A DNA stretch of 64,000 bases from Paratrimastix pyriformis (lineage: Eukaryota; Preaxostyla; Paratrimastigidae): contig JAPMOS010000076.1 of NCBI GenBank assembly GCA_027972325.1, forward strand, positions 1-64,000, in the 5' to 3' direction. Of the stretch, positions 10,632 through 23,100 are shown piece by piece. Under the pieces are notes generated by a model. It saw nothing but the letters and a program-made list of their open reading frames with translations. It did no database searches and was not told the origin of the DNA. A program made the position numbers and the translations under genes. Each line of letters opens with the position of its first letter. The stretch's first letter is position 1.

Positions 10632-11283
10632 CAGATTGCGTTCTACCTGCCCCGAAATGCGGACATGCGACTCCGGGGGATCCTCACGGGTGCGAGGTCG
10701 AGTCGAATTGCGTCAACAAACGCGTCAAGACCATCACGCTTTACCTGGGCGCACTGGTGGGGCGGCAAGTGCCCCCGGATGACGCAGAGGTTCGTCCCAC
10801 AAGGCGCGTGTTTGGCTTGGCTCCCACGCATCACTCAACTCGCTCACCTCGGAGTCGTGTTTTGCTCGTGCTCCCCTCACTTCAGGTCGAAGAAGACGAG
10901 GAGGGGAACGCCGAGGAGGAACACCAAGATGAGGGCGACGTCACCTTTGAACAAGCCGAGCCCGAGGTGGCGGAGGAGGAGCCGGTGACGACGCCGGTTG
11001 GGCAAGAGAGTGACCCGCCCGCACCAGGGACCTCGACAGCACGAACCGGCTGCAACGGCGGAACTCGAACAGGGGCCCATCCAAATGGTCTGTTCGACTG
11101 TCTGTGGGTCGTTCGACCCTCTGGGTTCCTTCCAACGACACCTTTCTGTTTCTATCTGCGTTTCTTGAACAGGTGGGTGATGGACTGGCAGGCGTGTCCC
11201 TCCCGGGATGCTCACAACAGTCGCCTCCATCGGGCAAGAAGGAGTCGTCGTCCGGTGACACGGTGCCACTTCCGCATCAGTAA
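10632..11283 (+). CDS. 3' part of an acidic protein gene, unknown function
   Basis: After an acceptor (ACACAG near 10634) a plus-strand frame reads a Cys-containing peptide ending TLYLGALVGRQVPPDDAE at about 10789. An intron (donor GTTCGTCCC, acceptor CACTTCAG) follows. The next exon is strongly acidic (VEEDEEGNAEEEHQDEGD, 10886 onward) and ends before CACCAG at about 11028. A last exon from about 11172 gives a Ser/Pro/Gly-rich tail closed by TAA near 11281. No convincing first exon is seen between the AC array and 10632, so the 5' end may be missing or very short. The exon chain is plausible but short, and no family is recognised. Confidence 0.4.
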
Positions 11284-11558
11284 AAACGGCCCAACTCCAA
11301 CAAAGCCAAGATTGGCCACCAGTCATCCAAACGATTCAAAACCTGGAGCCATTTCGCGTGGAGCTGAGGTGGAACAGAAGAACGATGCGATCGTTTGGTT
11401 CGCTGAAAGACGGATGAGTTTGGTGAGGGAGGGGAATGGGAGAAGTCCCGACGCGTGCCGAGAGGACCACAGCCCGATGACGTTTTTTCCCACCCGTGAC
11501 ACCCACGCCCACTTTACGCCCAGGAAGGAACGCATCTGCGCATTCAATTTCATCATCT

Positions 11559-12588
11559 CTAAACCGCTTCGGTGTCAACATTCGGCAACCGACGGGCCTC
11601 TTGAGCTTCTTGAGCTTCTTGAGCCTGTTGAATCGTCAGCTTGTCGACGTGATCGACAGTTGGGGGCTCGTGCTCGTGGGGAATCAAGGATTCCTCGGCC
11701 GACTGTTTCATTCCGTGAAGGCCCTCTGCCGTCTTTTGGTGTGCATGGTGCCCGAGGTGGCGCAGTTCATCAAGTTTTTCCCGGGCCCGATGAAGCCGGT
11801 CGGCTTCGGTTGCTTCCTGTGTCGAGCGTCATCCAAACGAGGTCAAAGGAAGGGGACCGACTTTCTCGAGGTTTTCCGTCGCAGTGTCGCGGGTCCGGTG
11901 TCCGATGTGTCGGAGAAGCTCCTTCGCCTCCTCAACTGTGGGAATGTGTCGCCCCACTTCTGTCGCATGCTCGGCTGTCTGAGCAAATCGGAGGAATCCG
12001 AGTGAGGAGAACAAAAGCAGCCCAAACTTTTTCGATTGCCTCCGTTGCGGTCTCCTGCGTCAGGTGGCTCAGGGCCTCCTTTGTCTCCTCAGCACTGGGG
12101 AGGTTTGTAGTGGCTGCCTGGGTTGCCTTTTTGAGGGCTTCGTCGGAGGTTCGTCCCAAATCGTGGATCTGCCCAACTGATGCGGTCTCTGAGTCGACAT
12201 CGTGCATGCAGACCTCTTTGGGAATGCCAGTTTTGGCGGGTTCCTGCTTCACTTTCAAATCCTCCTGCGAAAAAAAGTCGCGAAAATGGCCAGCCATTTC
12301 CTCACGAACCTTGGTGTGACCCTTGAGGACCTCAGTGGCCAACTTTGGCCGGGGACATGTCGTGTGATCAGCTGCTGGAACAACAGACCTTGCGTTGATC
12401 TGCGAGGTGCTGCCCGAGCGCTTTCGCTTTTGACTCGATTGTGTCTGCGTCTTTGAGGTCCTTCCGCCAGAATAACTTGGCGGCGACAATTGAGAGGAGG
12501 GGCAGAAGAAGGACAGTCCCGTAGAAACTAAGCTTGACAATTATGCAAATGGGATGTTTCCTGGCATCACAGACAGTTTCTTTTTCAT
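11559..12588 (-). CDS. Small membrane-anchored helical-repeat protein, unknown function
   Basis: ATG at 12588 begins MKKKL; a 48-nt intron (donor GTCTGTG) then joins it to FYGTVLLLPLLSIVAAKLFW, one membrane segment right at the N-terminus. Three further short introns (46, 49 and about 45 nt; donors GTCTG, GTTTG, GTCGG) connect exons that keep one frame to TAG at 11559. The rest is amphipathic helix. Each of the last exons carries a related unit: LPSAEETKEALSHL...ATEAIEK, IPTVEEAKELLRHI...ATENLEK and LHRAREKLDELRHL. The pattern resembles apolipoprotein- or LEA-like amphipathic repeats, so lipid or membrane-surface association is a reasonable guess. The gene is divergent to the next one with about 90 bp between start codons. 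Confidence 0.6.
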
Positions 12589-12678
12589 CTTGATTGCGCC
12601 TGTTTCCGAGCAATGGAATTCTTCCGGCGCATTATGAATTTCCTCGGGTTCTTTCAGCTAAATGCTCTATTAATCCCC
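12589..12678. promoter_or_regulatory. Short divergent promoter region
   Basis: About 90 bp separate the ATG at 12588 (minus) from the preferred ATG at 12679 (plus). An in-frame ATG at 12613 would shrink it further. No TATA-like element stands out. It is less GC-rich than the gene bodies on either side. Confidence 0.45.
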
Positions 12679-15600
12679 ATGACTTTCGCCCCGTCATCTG
12701 GTGACTCTCCTGTTTTTGTGGGGCTCGATGGCCGCCTTTACGATATATTTTACAAGGAACTCCCAGGGTGCCAATTGCCGAGTCTTGAGAGCCTTGCAGA
12801 TGCAATCCCTGATCCGAATGACTTTTCGACGTTTCACGCTTTCGAAGCGGCGCTTGTCCAGTGGAAAGCACTTGTGGAAAAAGATTTGGGTTTTCTACAG
12901 CTGCCGCAACTTGTTGGTTCCCGCTGTTTTTGTCCGGATTTTACCCGCCCGATTGTCTGTGTCTTCCTCTCCTGCCCGTCAATTTTGGGTCAGTCTGGTT
13001 TTGGCAAGGACATTTCGGCTCGCCACCGCCCGTCGTGTCCACCACCTGTTCCTCCAACCCCGGATCTTCTGATTGACGAAACCAAGAGCACCGATTCTTC
13101 CACTCCCCCTCTCGTGGCTCCGGGGCTCCTTCCCCGTTCACTCACCCTCGAGCCGTCGAAGTTATCGACATCAGAGACAGTCGGAGAAGAGGAGCGGTCA
13201 GTCGGATCCCATTTCGTGGCGGATCAGTCTCATTCTCCCCGCAGACCCTTGGGCATTTGGGGCACGGAACTTGTCCCCACGGAACCACAACCGGAATGGT
13301 ATCGTACGTACGCCGGTCTGTCCCTCTAGCCCCCCTTCAGCCACCCCTCCCAGACACCCCTCCCAGACACCCCTCCCAGACACCCCTCCCAGACACCCCT
13401 CCCAGACACCCCTCCCAGACACCCTCCAGCCCCCAGAAGAGGGGCACCACAGTCGCACGGTCCATAATAATCAAACCACAACCACGCCCGGATCCGCCCT
13501 CCCCGCCAGAGTACGTGGGGGCTTTGAGGCGCTGGGTCTCTGTTGCCCAAGCCTCGCTGCCGACGCCTCCCCATGAGGAGGATTACCTGCACTTGGGCCG
13601 CACCCTCGGCATCGAGGTCTGTTCCTGCCAATGCCCGACTGGGCCGCACGCAGCACCACTCCTCCACCTCTCCTCACGCACGACAGTCTCTTCTCGAGGG
13701 TCCCCGGTCCAAGGTGGCCCTGCTTCGTCGAACCCTGGACCTCCCCCGGGTCCGTGTCCCGTTTGCCCTCCCTCGGCCATCTCAACTGCTCCTCCGTCCG
13801 CATTCTCCGTCATCTTGTTTCTCCTCCTCCTCCCGACTTCTGGTCGTTGCCCCCCTTGCCATTGGCGCAGCCCACGAGCCCCTCGCTCCAGCACGGCAAT
13901 CTGTGGACCAGCTTCGACTTCGACCTGCGGGAGCACGTTCGACAGTGCTTCTCAAACGCCCTCCGCCGCGCCATGGAACGCAAGCAACTGACTGGGGTTT
14001 TCAACATGCCCGTCGTCCCGCGGTCCGATCGGCTGCCTCGGTGGGTTGTGGGTGGTGGGTGATGGGTGTGTCTGTGGTGGGTGTGTGGTGGGTGGTGAGT
14101 CGGGCGCTTCTCGGCAGATTTCGCAGCAGGCTGCAGACGAGTAAATGACAAGGAAGGCGGGTGTGGATGCCTGTTTGGCGAACAGATTGAGTTTTCAGCG
14201 TGTCAGGTGTCCGTGTGTGATCGGTCAGGTATCTTCGTCACTGTGCCTTTGTTCTTGTTGTTGTCTTGGTCTCGCCAGGATCCACGGCGTGCTCAAGAAC
14301 CGTCCGAGCCGCCGCTCGGACCCGCCATTCAAGGTCCGCAGCGCAGCCCCAAACGTTCAATCGGATGACTCCGAACTTTTGTCCTGCCCACTGCGCCCGA
14401 TGTCGCAGGCGCTCCAACGAAGCGACCTGACGCCTGTCATGCTGCGGGACCGTTACGACTGCCCCCCGGATATTGAGGTCTGTTGCGTGGGGGCTGGCTG
14501 GTCTGCCGCCCGTGCCATGTCGCTAGGTCTTCACGGGCCCCTCTTGTGGTGCTGCTTCTGAGGCGGGCAGGGCAACGGGGTCGAGTACCTCGTCGGATCG
14601 GACGGGAACCCGCCTTCGATCCAGCTGGGGCGCGCCGCCTCGGACCCAGAGGTCTGCTACCCGCCCTGCTGCGCCACGCCGTGTCTCCATTTGGGGCGGC
14701 CACAGATTCACAGACTCCCCTTTCCTCCTCTTCCTCCCCCTCTTGCACGCACAGTATCGGCAGCAACTCCTCGAGGCCTCCCTGCAGGAGGATCGGCAAG
14801 CTCTGCTCGACGCCCACTTTTCGTGGTACCATCCCATGATCAACGAGGAGGTCTGTCGGATGGCCGTCGCGCTTTGGCCTGCCCGGACCGTCTCCCTTCA
14901 TGATTTGTGGCTGATTGTTACCGGTACCTTGTTCAGGAGCATCAACAGCAGCGGGCGCGCTTCGTCGAAGTTCTCTCCTCAGCGCCGTTTCCCAGCGCCC
15001 TGCCCGCCGCTCTGCTGGCATGCCCGCATCTCTTCCTCGACCGGTCCGTTGGCTGTGGCGGAAGGCGCGCTGTTTGTACATCAGAGCGGGTCGCCATCTT
15101 CGTCGTCGTCTCCACGGCTCATCCTCCGCCCTCCGCCCCCCCACACACACACACAGGTTGACGCTGCCGCCCCTGGCCGGCGGCCCCCTCGGCCCCGTCG
15201 AGCCCGGTCTTCTGCTACTCACCCACATCGACCCCCGTCGCCCCCCGGACCTACGACGAGCCGCCACTGCCCGCTTCTCGGGGGGTTTCCTGGCCTGGCA
15301 CGACGGGCACCACCGCCCCGCCCGCCGTGTCGTACGCCCCACAGCGGGGGCAGCTCGGCGGCCCGTTGTTGGGGCTGCTCTGCGAGAACTTGGGGCTGGC
15401 AGAGTGGCTCGATCTGGTCAGGATGCCCGCAAGGACTCGGGAGGAGCTTCCCAAAGCTCTGGTCTGCGACGCTGCCTTCCTGTGCTTTTCTAGCCATCAT
15501 TGGTTCCGACGTCCCCCGATCTGGTCGTCGCACCGCCTCGCCGTCTCCGCCACCTCCTCTTCCTCCTCCGCTTCCTCCCCTTCCTTGCCAGGCGGCCCAT

Positions 15601-18600
15601 CTCGTCAAGCAGGTGTTGCTCTCGCCCCAGCCCCAAATGGGGACCCTCTTTCAGCAGTTTCTGCAGCATATCACTGCTCGCTCGGGTCTGCATGGCCCCC
15701 TTGCCTGCGTTGTTTCTGCGGCGGTGGGACTTTTGCTCTCTTTGGATGCCCCGCGCCGCCTTTCCGGTTGGGAGGCCCCAAAGCCAGGGAGCGGCCGGCA
15801 TTGGTGGCCGCGCAATGACATGTCTGGGCCTCGCCCCTTTCCTCCCGCGCCCCGCAGAGCCGCACCTGCTGACGCTGCTGGCCGGCCAGGTGGCCTACTT
15901 CGAGTTGGTGCAGCCCGAGCTGCCCCAGTGGACCCTCGAGGCCCCCTTTGCCCTGCTCCGGGTCTGTGCTCTCATTGCTGGGACCGGCTCGGCCTCGACA
16001 GACCCGCATTGGTGAGGGCGAGACGGTGGCGCTGACGATTTCGTTGTCCGTCGGCTCCCTGACTGACCATTGGCAGGCCTCCCCCACGGCGTCCCGATTC
16101 GTTCTGGGGGCCTTGGAGTATGCCGCTCTGGCACAAATACACGCGGTGCTGGCGCGGGAGGCCCAAGGAATATCAGGACCCGCCCCGCCCGTCCTGTCCG
16201 TGCTCACGGCAACGATCCAGGTCCGTCATTGGTGGGGACCACGCTGCGGCTTGCCCTTTCTCGCTGCTTCTTCGGGCTTGTCCCTCGACCAGGGGACTCA
16301 TCCAGCGCCGGCTGGTCGGCCATCTTCGCCCCTTTCCTTTGGCTGCAGGGTTGCTTCGAAGAAGCCGTGCAGTTCACGCGCACTCCGGGCAGCGGCGAGG
16401 CGCTGTTCCGCCTGATCGGACACCGCCACGCCGCCGTCTCGCGGCTGGCTCTGCACGCGCTCGCCACGGCCGTTCAGATCGCCACGCCCCTTGGCCCGCT
16501 GGGCAAAGGGCCCCGGCCGGTGGACGGCAAGTCCATGCTGGTCCGTGCACTGCCCTGCTGCATGCAGTGGGCGCCTCCCAGGCGCCGTGTCCCATGGTCT
16601 GCGCCCTGATGTTGATGCCCTCCATTCCCGCGGACCCCAGACGGCCCTCAAGAGCGATGCGTTCGGCCCGCTGGGGCAGCACATGCGAACCCTCTGCGAG
16701 TCGCGGCACCCCCACGTGCAAGAAGGGGCGCGCCAGTTCTACCAGAGGGTTGCCTCGGATCCCGGCTGGACAGCCCACGCCTGCGGGCCCTACGTAGCCG
16801 ATGTGGGCCTCCTGGTAAACGTCTGTCTGCCTCGGATGTCTGCACGGTGTTCACAACTTTGCCACTCGAGAGAGCAAGTGCACTGGGAGCCGGGGTCGTT
16901 TGGGGTCGGGCAAGTCTTCAGACGATGGGCCATGCGCCTCTGGGCACCTTCCAGGGCTGCGGTTCATCCGGTGGGTTCATGTGCCTTTGCGGGGCTGCTG
17001 TCGTGGCGATGCCGGTCTTCAGGACCTCTCGAGGTGCACCCGCCCGGCCGCATATTCGCTCGTCACGTCACCGACGGCGCCCTCCATCGAAACCCCTGCC
17101 ACCGCCGGGGCCACTCCCGCAAGCACCGCCGCCAACACGCCGCAGCCGCAGCCGCTCTCGTCGGACTCCGAACCCGGCCCCACCCCAGCCCCCAGCACAC
17201 CCAGCCCCAACCCAACCCCCACCCCCCCATCCGGCACCCCGCACGTTGATGCCCCTGCGGCTGCAACGGCAGCTGAGGTGGCGGCACCTACGTCATCGTC
17301 TGGGGGCATCCCGCCCACGGCTTCTGGGGCGGCGACGCCCATGCGGCTGCCCTCGCCCTCACCGGCCCTCGAGGGGGCCATGGGCCGCTGGCGGGCGCGC
17401 GGTCTGTTGCGCTGCTGGCCCCCGCATCGCCGCCTCGGCACTCTGAGAGCATCCTCGACCGTTGCCCCGTTCGATTCCCTCATCCTTCCCCGCCTCGGCT
17501 CGGCTGCCCTCGTAGTCCAAGCGAACGCAACGGCCGGCCCTGCCTCGCGGCCGCCGTCGGCCCCTCCGTCCTACGTGGCCACCCCGAGCCCCGCCCAGAG
17601 CCCCTCACCCGCCCCGGCGACCCCGCCCCCGACCGGGACGGGCCCCGCCACCAGTCGGCCCGCCCTGCTGGCGGAGATGTCGGCGCTCCTCTTCGGGGCC
17701 TTCCTCGAGCGGGTCTCAGTGCGGTGGGACCTGCGCTTCGCCTTTGTGGGGCACCTCTTCCAGCGCCTCGTGGAGCGGATCGCGGGCGCCCCAGGCCACC
17801 CCAACGCGCCCCTGTACGGCCGGGTGCTGGTCGGGTTTGTGCGGAACTGCCACCGGCTCCACGTCATCGAGGTCCGACCCGCTCGCCCTCGCCCTCGCCC
17901 TCGCCCTCGCCCTCGCCCTCGCCCTCGCCCTCGCCCTCGCCCTCGCCCTTCTCCTGCCCGCTGAGGCTCGCCTTCGGCAGCAGGGACTGCGGGTCCGGGT
18001 CTTGGGTTGGCGCCGGCCTCCAACCATCTCTTCCACACGCCGGCGCTCGGGGACAGACGGCGACCGATTCTCGAAAAAGGGAGAAAAGCTCAGGCGGCGC
18101 GATTGGCAGCACCGATTACCTCAGCGTCAGCATTGAAGGTCTTTCTCCATTCCCCCGGCGCCACAGCCACATCACACCTCCGCCCACCTCCACACCCAAC
18201 CCAGTCACGACTTCGTCGACCACTCCTCACGACCCTCCCCTGCTTTTTGTGCTGCGCGACAGAGGCCGGGCATCTCGTGGATCTCGTCGCTCAGCCTGCG
18301 AACCCCATCCCCGTCCGGGCCGTGCTGCTCGATGTCTGCCGGCACCTGCTCAAGGTCAGCATCGGTAGGCCCCTTCTTCCTGTGCCCCTCGATCCGAGGG
18401 CCTGGGGGGCCGAAGGCTCTCGCCATTCGCCGGGGGTTTCTGGGAGCCCCGGGATCCGCTCTGGCCGTCCCTTCATGAATCTCGCCACCGCCTTCGTTCG
18501 CCCCGTAGTCCGTTCCGATCTTTGAGGCCGCCCGCAAGGCCGGGACGCTGCTGCCCCGTCTGGCGGCCCTCACCAGCGACCCGGCCCTGGAGGTCAACCG

Positions 18601-18940
18601 GCGCGCCTGGAAGCTGCTCACCCAGGTCTGCGCTCAGCTGATGTCGAGTAAGGGGCGAAAGGCGCCGACAGGAGGTGTGTGTGTGTGGGGGGAGGAGAGG
18701 GGGGGGGGGGGCTTCCAACGCTCATTTCGATCGACCAATCGCTTTGCTGGCTTGTCTTTTCTCTGGGGCCAGCTTGTGGCCCATCATCCGCACTCGGTCG
18801 AAGCCCTTGCCAATGCGGGCCTGCTGCAGCCCTTCCTCGAGGTGTCCGCCATCCCCACCGTGGCCGTCCTCAACTTCGCCCTCCACTATTTGGGCAAGGT
18901 CCGCACAGCCTCACACCGCACGCAACACATCAACCCACAT

Positions 18941-18974
<34 letters not shown>

Positions 18975-19416
18975 AGCTTGTCCGGCCGCGGCACAAGGCC
19001 TCCCGCACCTCGGCGCCCTCAGACAAGGAACGCGAGCGCGAGCAGGCCCTGCTGGAGCAGAGCGAGCGGGCCATCCTGTACCTGTCGGACCTCTTCATCC
19101 GGCGGGGCTTCTTCCACCAGCTGCTGGGCATCTACCGCACCTGCTGCCGCGAGCCCCACCCGAGCCCCTTCCAGAAGCTGGCCCGCCTCTACGTGACCCT
19201 GATGGCCCTGCCCCAGTGGGCCAAGTTCCTGGTCAGCCCCGAGAAGGTCTGCGCCTCGTGCGATTGTGCCTTTTCTGAGGTGGGGGTTCGTCTGTGGGGC
19301 CGTTCCGAGCCGCCCATTTACGACTGCGTCTTCCCCCTCGCCCACAGGACAAGGAGTGGAAGGAGTGGAAGGAGAGCACGGCCCACCTGAGTGCCATGCG
19401 GGAAGGTTTCCCTTGA
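12679..19416 (+). CDS. Large many-exon protein, probably alpha-helical (ARM/HEAT-like), unknown function
   Basis: At least fifteen exons can be followed by their GTCTG/GTCCG donors (13617, 14478, 14652, 14851, 15462, 16221, 17872, 18899, 19247) and AG acceptors. The start at 12679 gives MTFAPSSGDSPVFVGLDGRL and an acidic helix-rich first domain (LESLADAIPDPNDFSTFHAF). The middle and end are Leu/Ala-rich helices such as LFRLIGHRHAAVSRLALHAL and HLFQRLVERIAGAPGHPNAP. The last exons read LARLYVTLMALPQWAKFLVS and DKEWKEWKESTAHLSAMREG before TGA at 19414-19416. Pairs of Leu-rich helices of 35-45 residues suggest an ARM/HEAT solenoid scaffold, which is an inference. I do not recognise the orthologue. 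Low-complexity Pro/Ser/Thr stretches lie around 17.1-17.65 kb. The ATG at 12613 is an alternative start. Confidence 0.6.
13336..13424. repeat. Minisatellite, 14-bp unit CCTCCCAGACACCC, about 6 copies
   Basis: Tandem copies are nearly perfect and lie just after the first long exon of the helical-repeat gene, probably in its intron, since the frame closes at about 13329. Confidence 0.9.
17876..17950. repeat. (CTCGCC)n hexanucleotide array starting 5 bp inside an intron
   Basis: The array starts immediately after the donor at 17872 (GTCCGACCCG), so nearly the whole 5' part of the intron is C-rich repeat. About 12 units. Confidence 0.9.
18944..18974 (+). repeat. About 32-nt C run forming the polypyrimidine tract of an intron
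   Basis: A continuous run of C ends in CAG, directly followed by the exon CTTGTCCGGCCGCGGCAC. It occupies exactly the place of a polypyrimidine tract and leaves no spacer before the acceptor. Confidence 0.85.
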
Positions 19417-20169
19417 ACTGTTGCCGACCCTCCCCCTTCATCCCCATCCCACCCACCCGCCACGCCCGCCACACCCGCCACACCCACCACCCACCACCCA
19501 CCAGCCTCGGATCTTGAGTCCCTGTCCCCCGTCAGTTTTTGTTATTCACATTCTCAAAGGCTAAAGGCTTGTAAACAGATGAGGCGAGCCTTGGGCAATC
19601 AGCTCGCGTGATTGTTGTGTCACGGCGCAAGGCGAGCAGCAAAAGATTGACAGGCAATCGGCAACAGGGTTCCCTGGAAAATCATATTTCGTCCTAAGAA
19701 TGGTTGTGAGTGGCCGCTCACGGAAGGCAGCACCAACCGAGTTCGAACGCGGGATGCGAATGCGGCACACGGTACACAAAGGCAGGGACAAATGAGATCT
19801 GCGATGCCGCAATGATCTACACGGTCCTCAAGAAAGGCATTGTTTTGTGCAATCTGCAGTGCAGAACAACGAAAGATCGAACAGAAGAAAAAATCGAAAA
19901 TCGAGACCAACCTGACAAGGCATACAAAAACAAGAAAAGCAACACGCTTTCATGTCCGAAAAACAGTCAAATAGAGAGTAGCCCCACTCTCGCTGTGCCA
20001 TCAAAACGAAGCAAACGATACTGGAAGTAGTACCCAGAGGACACACATCCAATGCGGGTTCGTCAAGCAGTGAGTGAGCACTTCGTGAACGTTGTTCACC
20101 TCTGCGGGAAACGAACGGGGGTTACCGGCGGAGGGACGATGTGAGGTTCCAGAGGCCTCGGGTGCGGTT
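19417..20169. other. Convergent intergenic region, nothing recognised
   Basis: It lies between the 3' ends of a plus- and a minus-strand gene. GC content is visibly lower than in both neighbours. No exon chain, repeat array or RNA gene could be supported. Confidence 0.5.
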
Positions 20170-23100
20170 CTAAAGAAACGGTTGAGAAAGACCAATACAC
20201 AAATGTTCCGGACCCATCGCTTGCGTCTCAACCAGCCTCATTCGTCTGCGCATCTCCTCCCGCATCGCCAAAAGGGCTTGCGTGGAAGCAGATGGCATGC
20301 TCGCATCAGGGGCGCGGGCTAGCTGGGGTCGCGCGCCGGGTGATGGTGGAGAAGGCGAGCTGGTCGTCGATGGTTGTGGGGGGTGGTGGGGCGAATGGGG
20401 CGAGGCGGAAGGACCCGCTGCCGACGGCGGTCTGAAAAAGAAAGCGGCAATCAGAAAGGGAAGCCCAGAACGAGGAGCCGACAGACCTGTCGATCAATGT
20501 CGTTCGGGGGGAAAGGGGAATCCGAGTCAGTGCGGTGAGGGTGGCGCCCAGGCTATGCACGCCTGCAGATCCTATGGGGGGGAGGGGTGGCGCTGGCGGA
20601 GAGCCGACCGAGGGTCAGGAACACAAGAAGCCTCCCAGACGGACCACCATCCGCACCCGCCTCCACCGCCGGGGGCGGTTCCACAAGGGGCGTCGGCTGT
20701 GTCTGTGCCTGGGCGGCCGCGACCCGTGACGGTTCGGGTTGTTCCGGGGCGGCAGGGGGGTCCCCGAAGAGCACCTCCGTCGCGACGATCTTCACGCGGC
20801 GCTTCGAGTGGGGCGAGATGCCGGACACCTCGATGGTCAGCTTGTGCCGGTACAGGTCAATCGGGGAGTGAACCCAGGGGAGGTCCTCTGGCGGCCGGGG
20901 GAAAACAGCGAGGAGGGCGAAAAAATCAACAATCTTGGATTGCGTTCGTGCACGGAGGGGAAACAGGGGCAGGCCAGGGGCGCAAGGCCACAAACGAGTT
21001 GGGGGGCAGACCCGAGGCGCTGAAGACGATCTGGTCGGGCGGGTGGAAGATCAGGTAGCAGTCCGGGTTCACCTGCCACGGGAGGAGGAGACGCGCAGAT
21101 GAGCACAGCCGCACAGCTGAGCCACAGCAGCCATCACCACCTGTTCCTCCCCACCCGCCACCCCGTGACCCTGTGGGAGTCAGACTTTGAGTCCGGCGAA
21201 GACGCAGCTGAGGGCCTCATCAGGCCCGGCCGCCCCCGCAGCGGCCCGACCGGGGGAGCCGGGGCCGGCGCTGAGCCCTGCGGTGACGTCGCGGACCGAG
21301 ACATCAAACAGCCACCGGCCCAGCTCATGCTGCGCCTGCGGGTACGCCACCTTGATCTGGGGTGCGGGGGTCGGTGGGGGCGGGCAGGCTTGAGTCTGGG
21401 GCAGACGGGTGGTGGTTGTCGTGGCGGCTGCCCACCTTGGCACGGGAGGGGCAACCAGACGTGGAGGTAGTAGAACTCTTTGCAGTGCTCATCGCATGCC
21501 GGCTGCTCCTCGGTGGCGGCCCCGGCTTCGAGGCTGCTCCTGGTGTGCCCCCGGCCAGAGGTCGGGGCGGGCGGTTGGGGGGCCGCGGGCGAGCCGGCGA
21601 CCGTGGGGCCCGGCGCTTCGTCAGGGGCGCCTGGCGGCCGGGGCCGGGCGGATGGGGGACGCGCAGAGGTAGTTCGGGCGGCGCTGGTGAGGCCTGCGAG
21701 CGAGGACAACGGGTTCGGCTGGGGGGAACGGGGGGAGAGCAGAGTAAGATGGATCAGGGCCTGGCGACGCGTGCGGCGCGTGTGAGATAAGCAGCAAAAC
21801 GGGAGCGGAGCACGAGCAGGCGGCCTCCTCACACAATTTGCCGCCAGAGCGAGCAGGCGAGGCCATACTATGCAGGAGATGGAGGATGCGCTCTTCGCAC
21901 CCGCATCATGCCGATCGCACAGTTTCGCCATTTCCAACATCTGTCCTTCGTGGCGATCGGGTTCCTCTCGCCCGCACGCATGGGGCGCCTGCTTCCCGGC
22001 GAGCGAGTCTGTTTTTCACGAGCGGCTTCCCTCTCACCCGCACGGACCTTGACCTGCTTGCCGGCGAGCGAGAGCCGCTTCTCGGGGCAGGGCACCCGCT
22101 TGAAGGGGGCCAGCCCCTCGAGGGAGCTGCTGAGGGAGCTGCGGGCCGTCGGGCAGGGCGGCGAGCCGCGCGACCGACTGGGCGAGTGCGGGGGTGGCGG
22201 CGAGAGATGGCCCGCGGGGCCGGCGGCGCGAGGCGATGTCGAGGCCGAGGGGGGAGCGGGGACTGCGGGCGACACGAGAAACAGATCGCCGCCAAGTGAG
22301 GCGAAAGGGGCCTTCGGGCGGGGCGGACCGGAGGGTGCCGGGGGCTCGGAGAGGGACGGGTCCCGAGGTTCGGCGAGTCCCACGGCCGCAGCCTCGGAAG
22401 TGGAAGCGCCTGAGTTGGGGCGCGGGGATGAGCAACACAGCCAACGAGAATGAGCCGGCGAGTCGGACCCTCAGAGGAGGCAGAGCGGGGGCAGGCGCCA
22501 AAACAAGGACGAAGGGGGCGTCAACACGGGTGACAGGGGTGTGGTGGTGGAAGGCGGCGCACAACGGCGGGCTCGGACCCGAGGCCCCCAAGGACGCACG
22601 GCCGCCAGCCGCCTCCGCGAAAGACGTCGAGGAGGCAAACTGCATGCGCCGGGGAGCGCCATCCCCCGCCCCGGAGACCAGAAGAGAAGCGATGAATGAG
22701 GTGAGGTGGGCGACGTCCTGCTCCGGGTCACGCATCGGGTTGCCCAGCCACACCGTCAGGAGCGAAAAACATGTCTTTTCGCCCTGTCTTTTCGCAAAAT
22801 CCTGTCTTTTCGGGAAATCCTGTCTTTTCGGGGAGGCTCCCTCCCTGACGGCCAGCCGACCGACCGGTGGGTTTGGGGTGAGGTCGAGCGCGCCGCCCAT
22901 GTCGTCCGACAGTGGGGTGGCCGGGGACGGGAGCGGGGTGGAGGTGCTGGTCTTGGACTGGGAGGCACGCCGGGCCGAGAAGGAGCCCTGCGAGGTGGCC
23001 CCCGAGGCGCGGGCTGACCGCCGCGACCGCTGCGACGAGGGCCGCGTGGCGCTCTGTGCGCCCCAAAGCCAGGCAGGCCCCAATGAATGATGGGGAGAGG

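Noticed and set aside
20553-20993. Possible assignment of the DLYRHKLTIEVSG exon to a known Ig-like or C2 domain protein
   Set aside because: The stretch is too short and the neighbouring exons too uncertain to support any family by eye.
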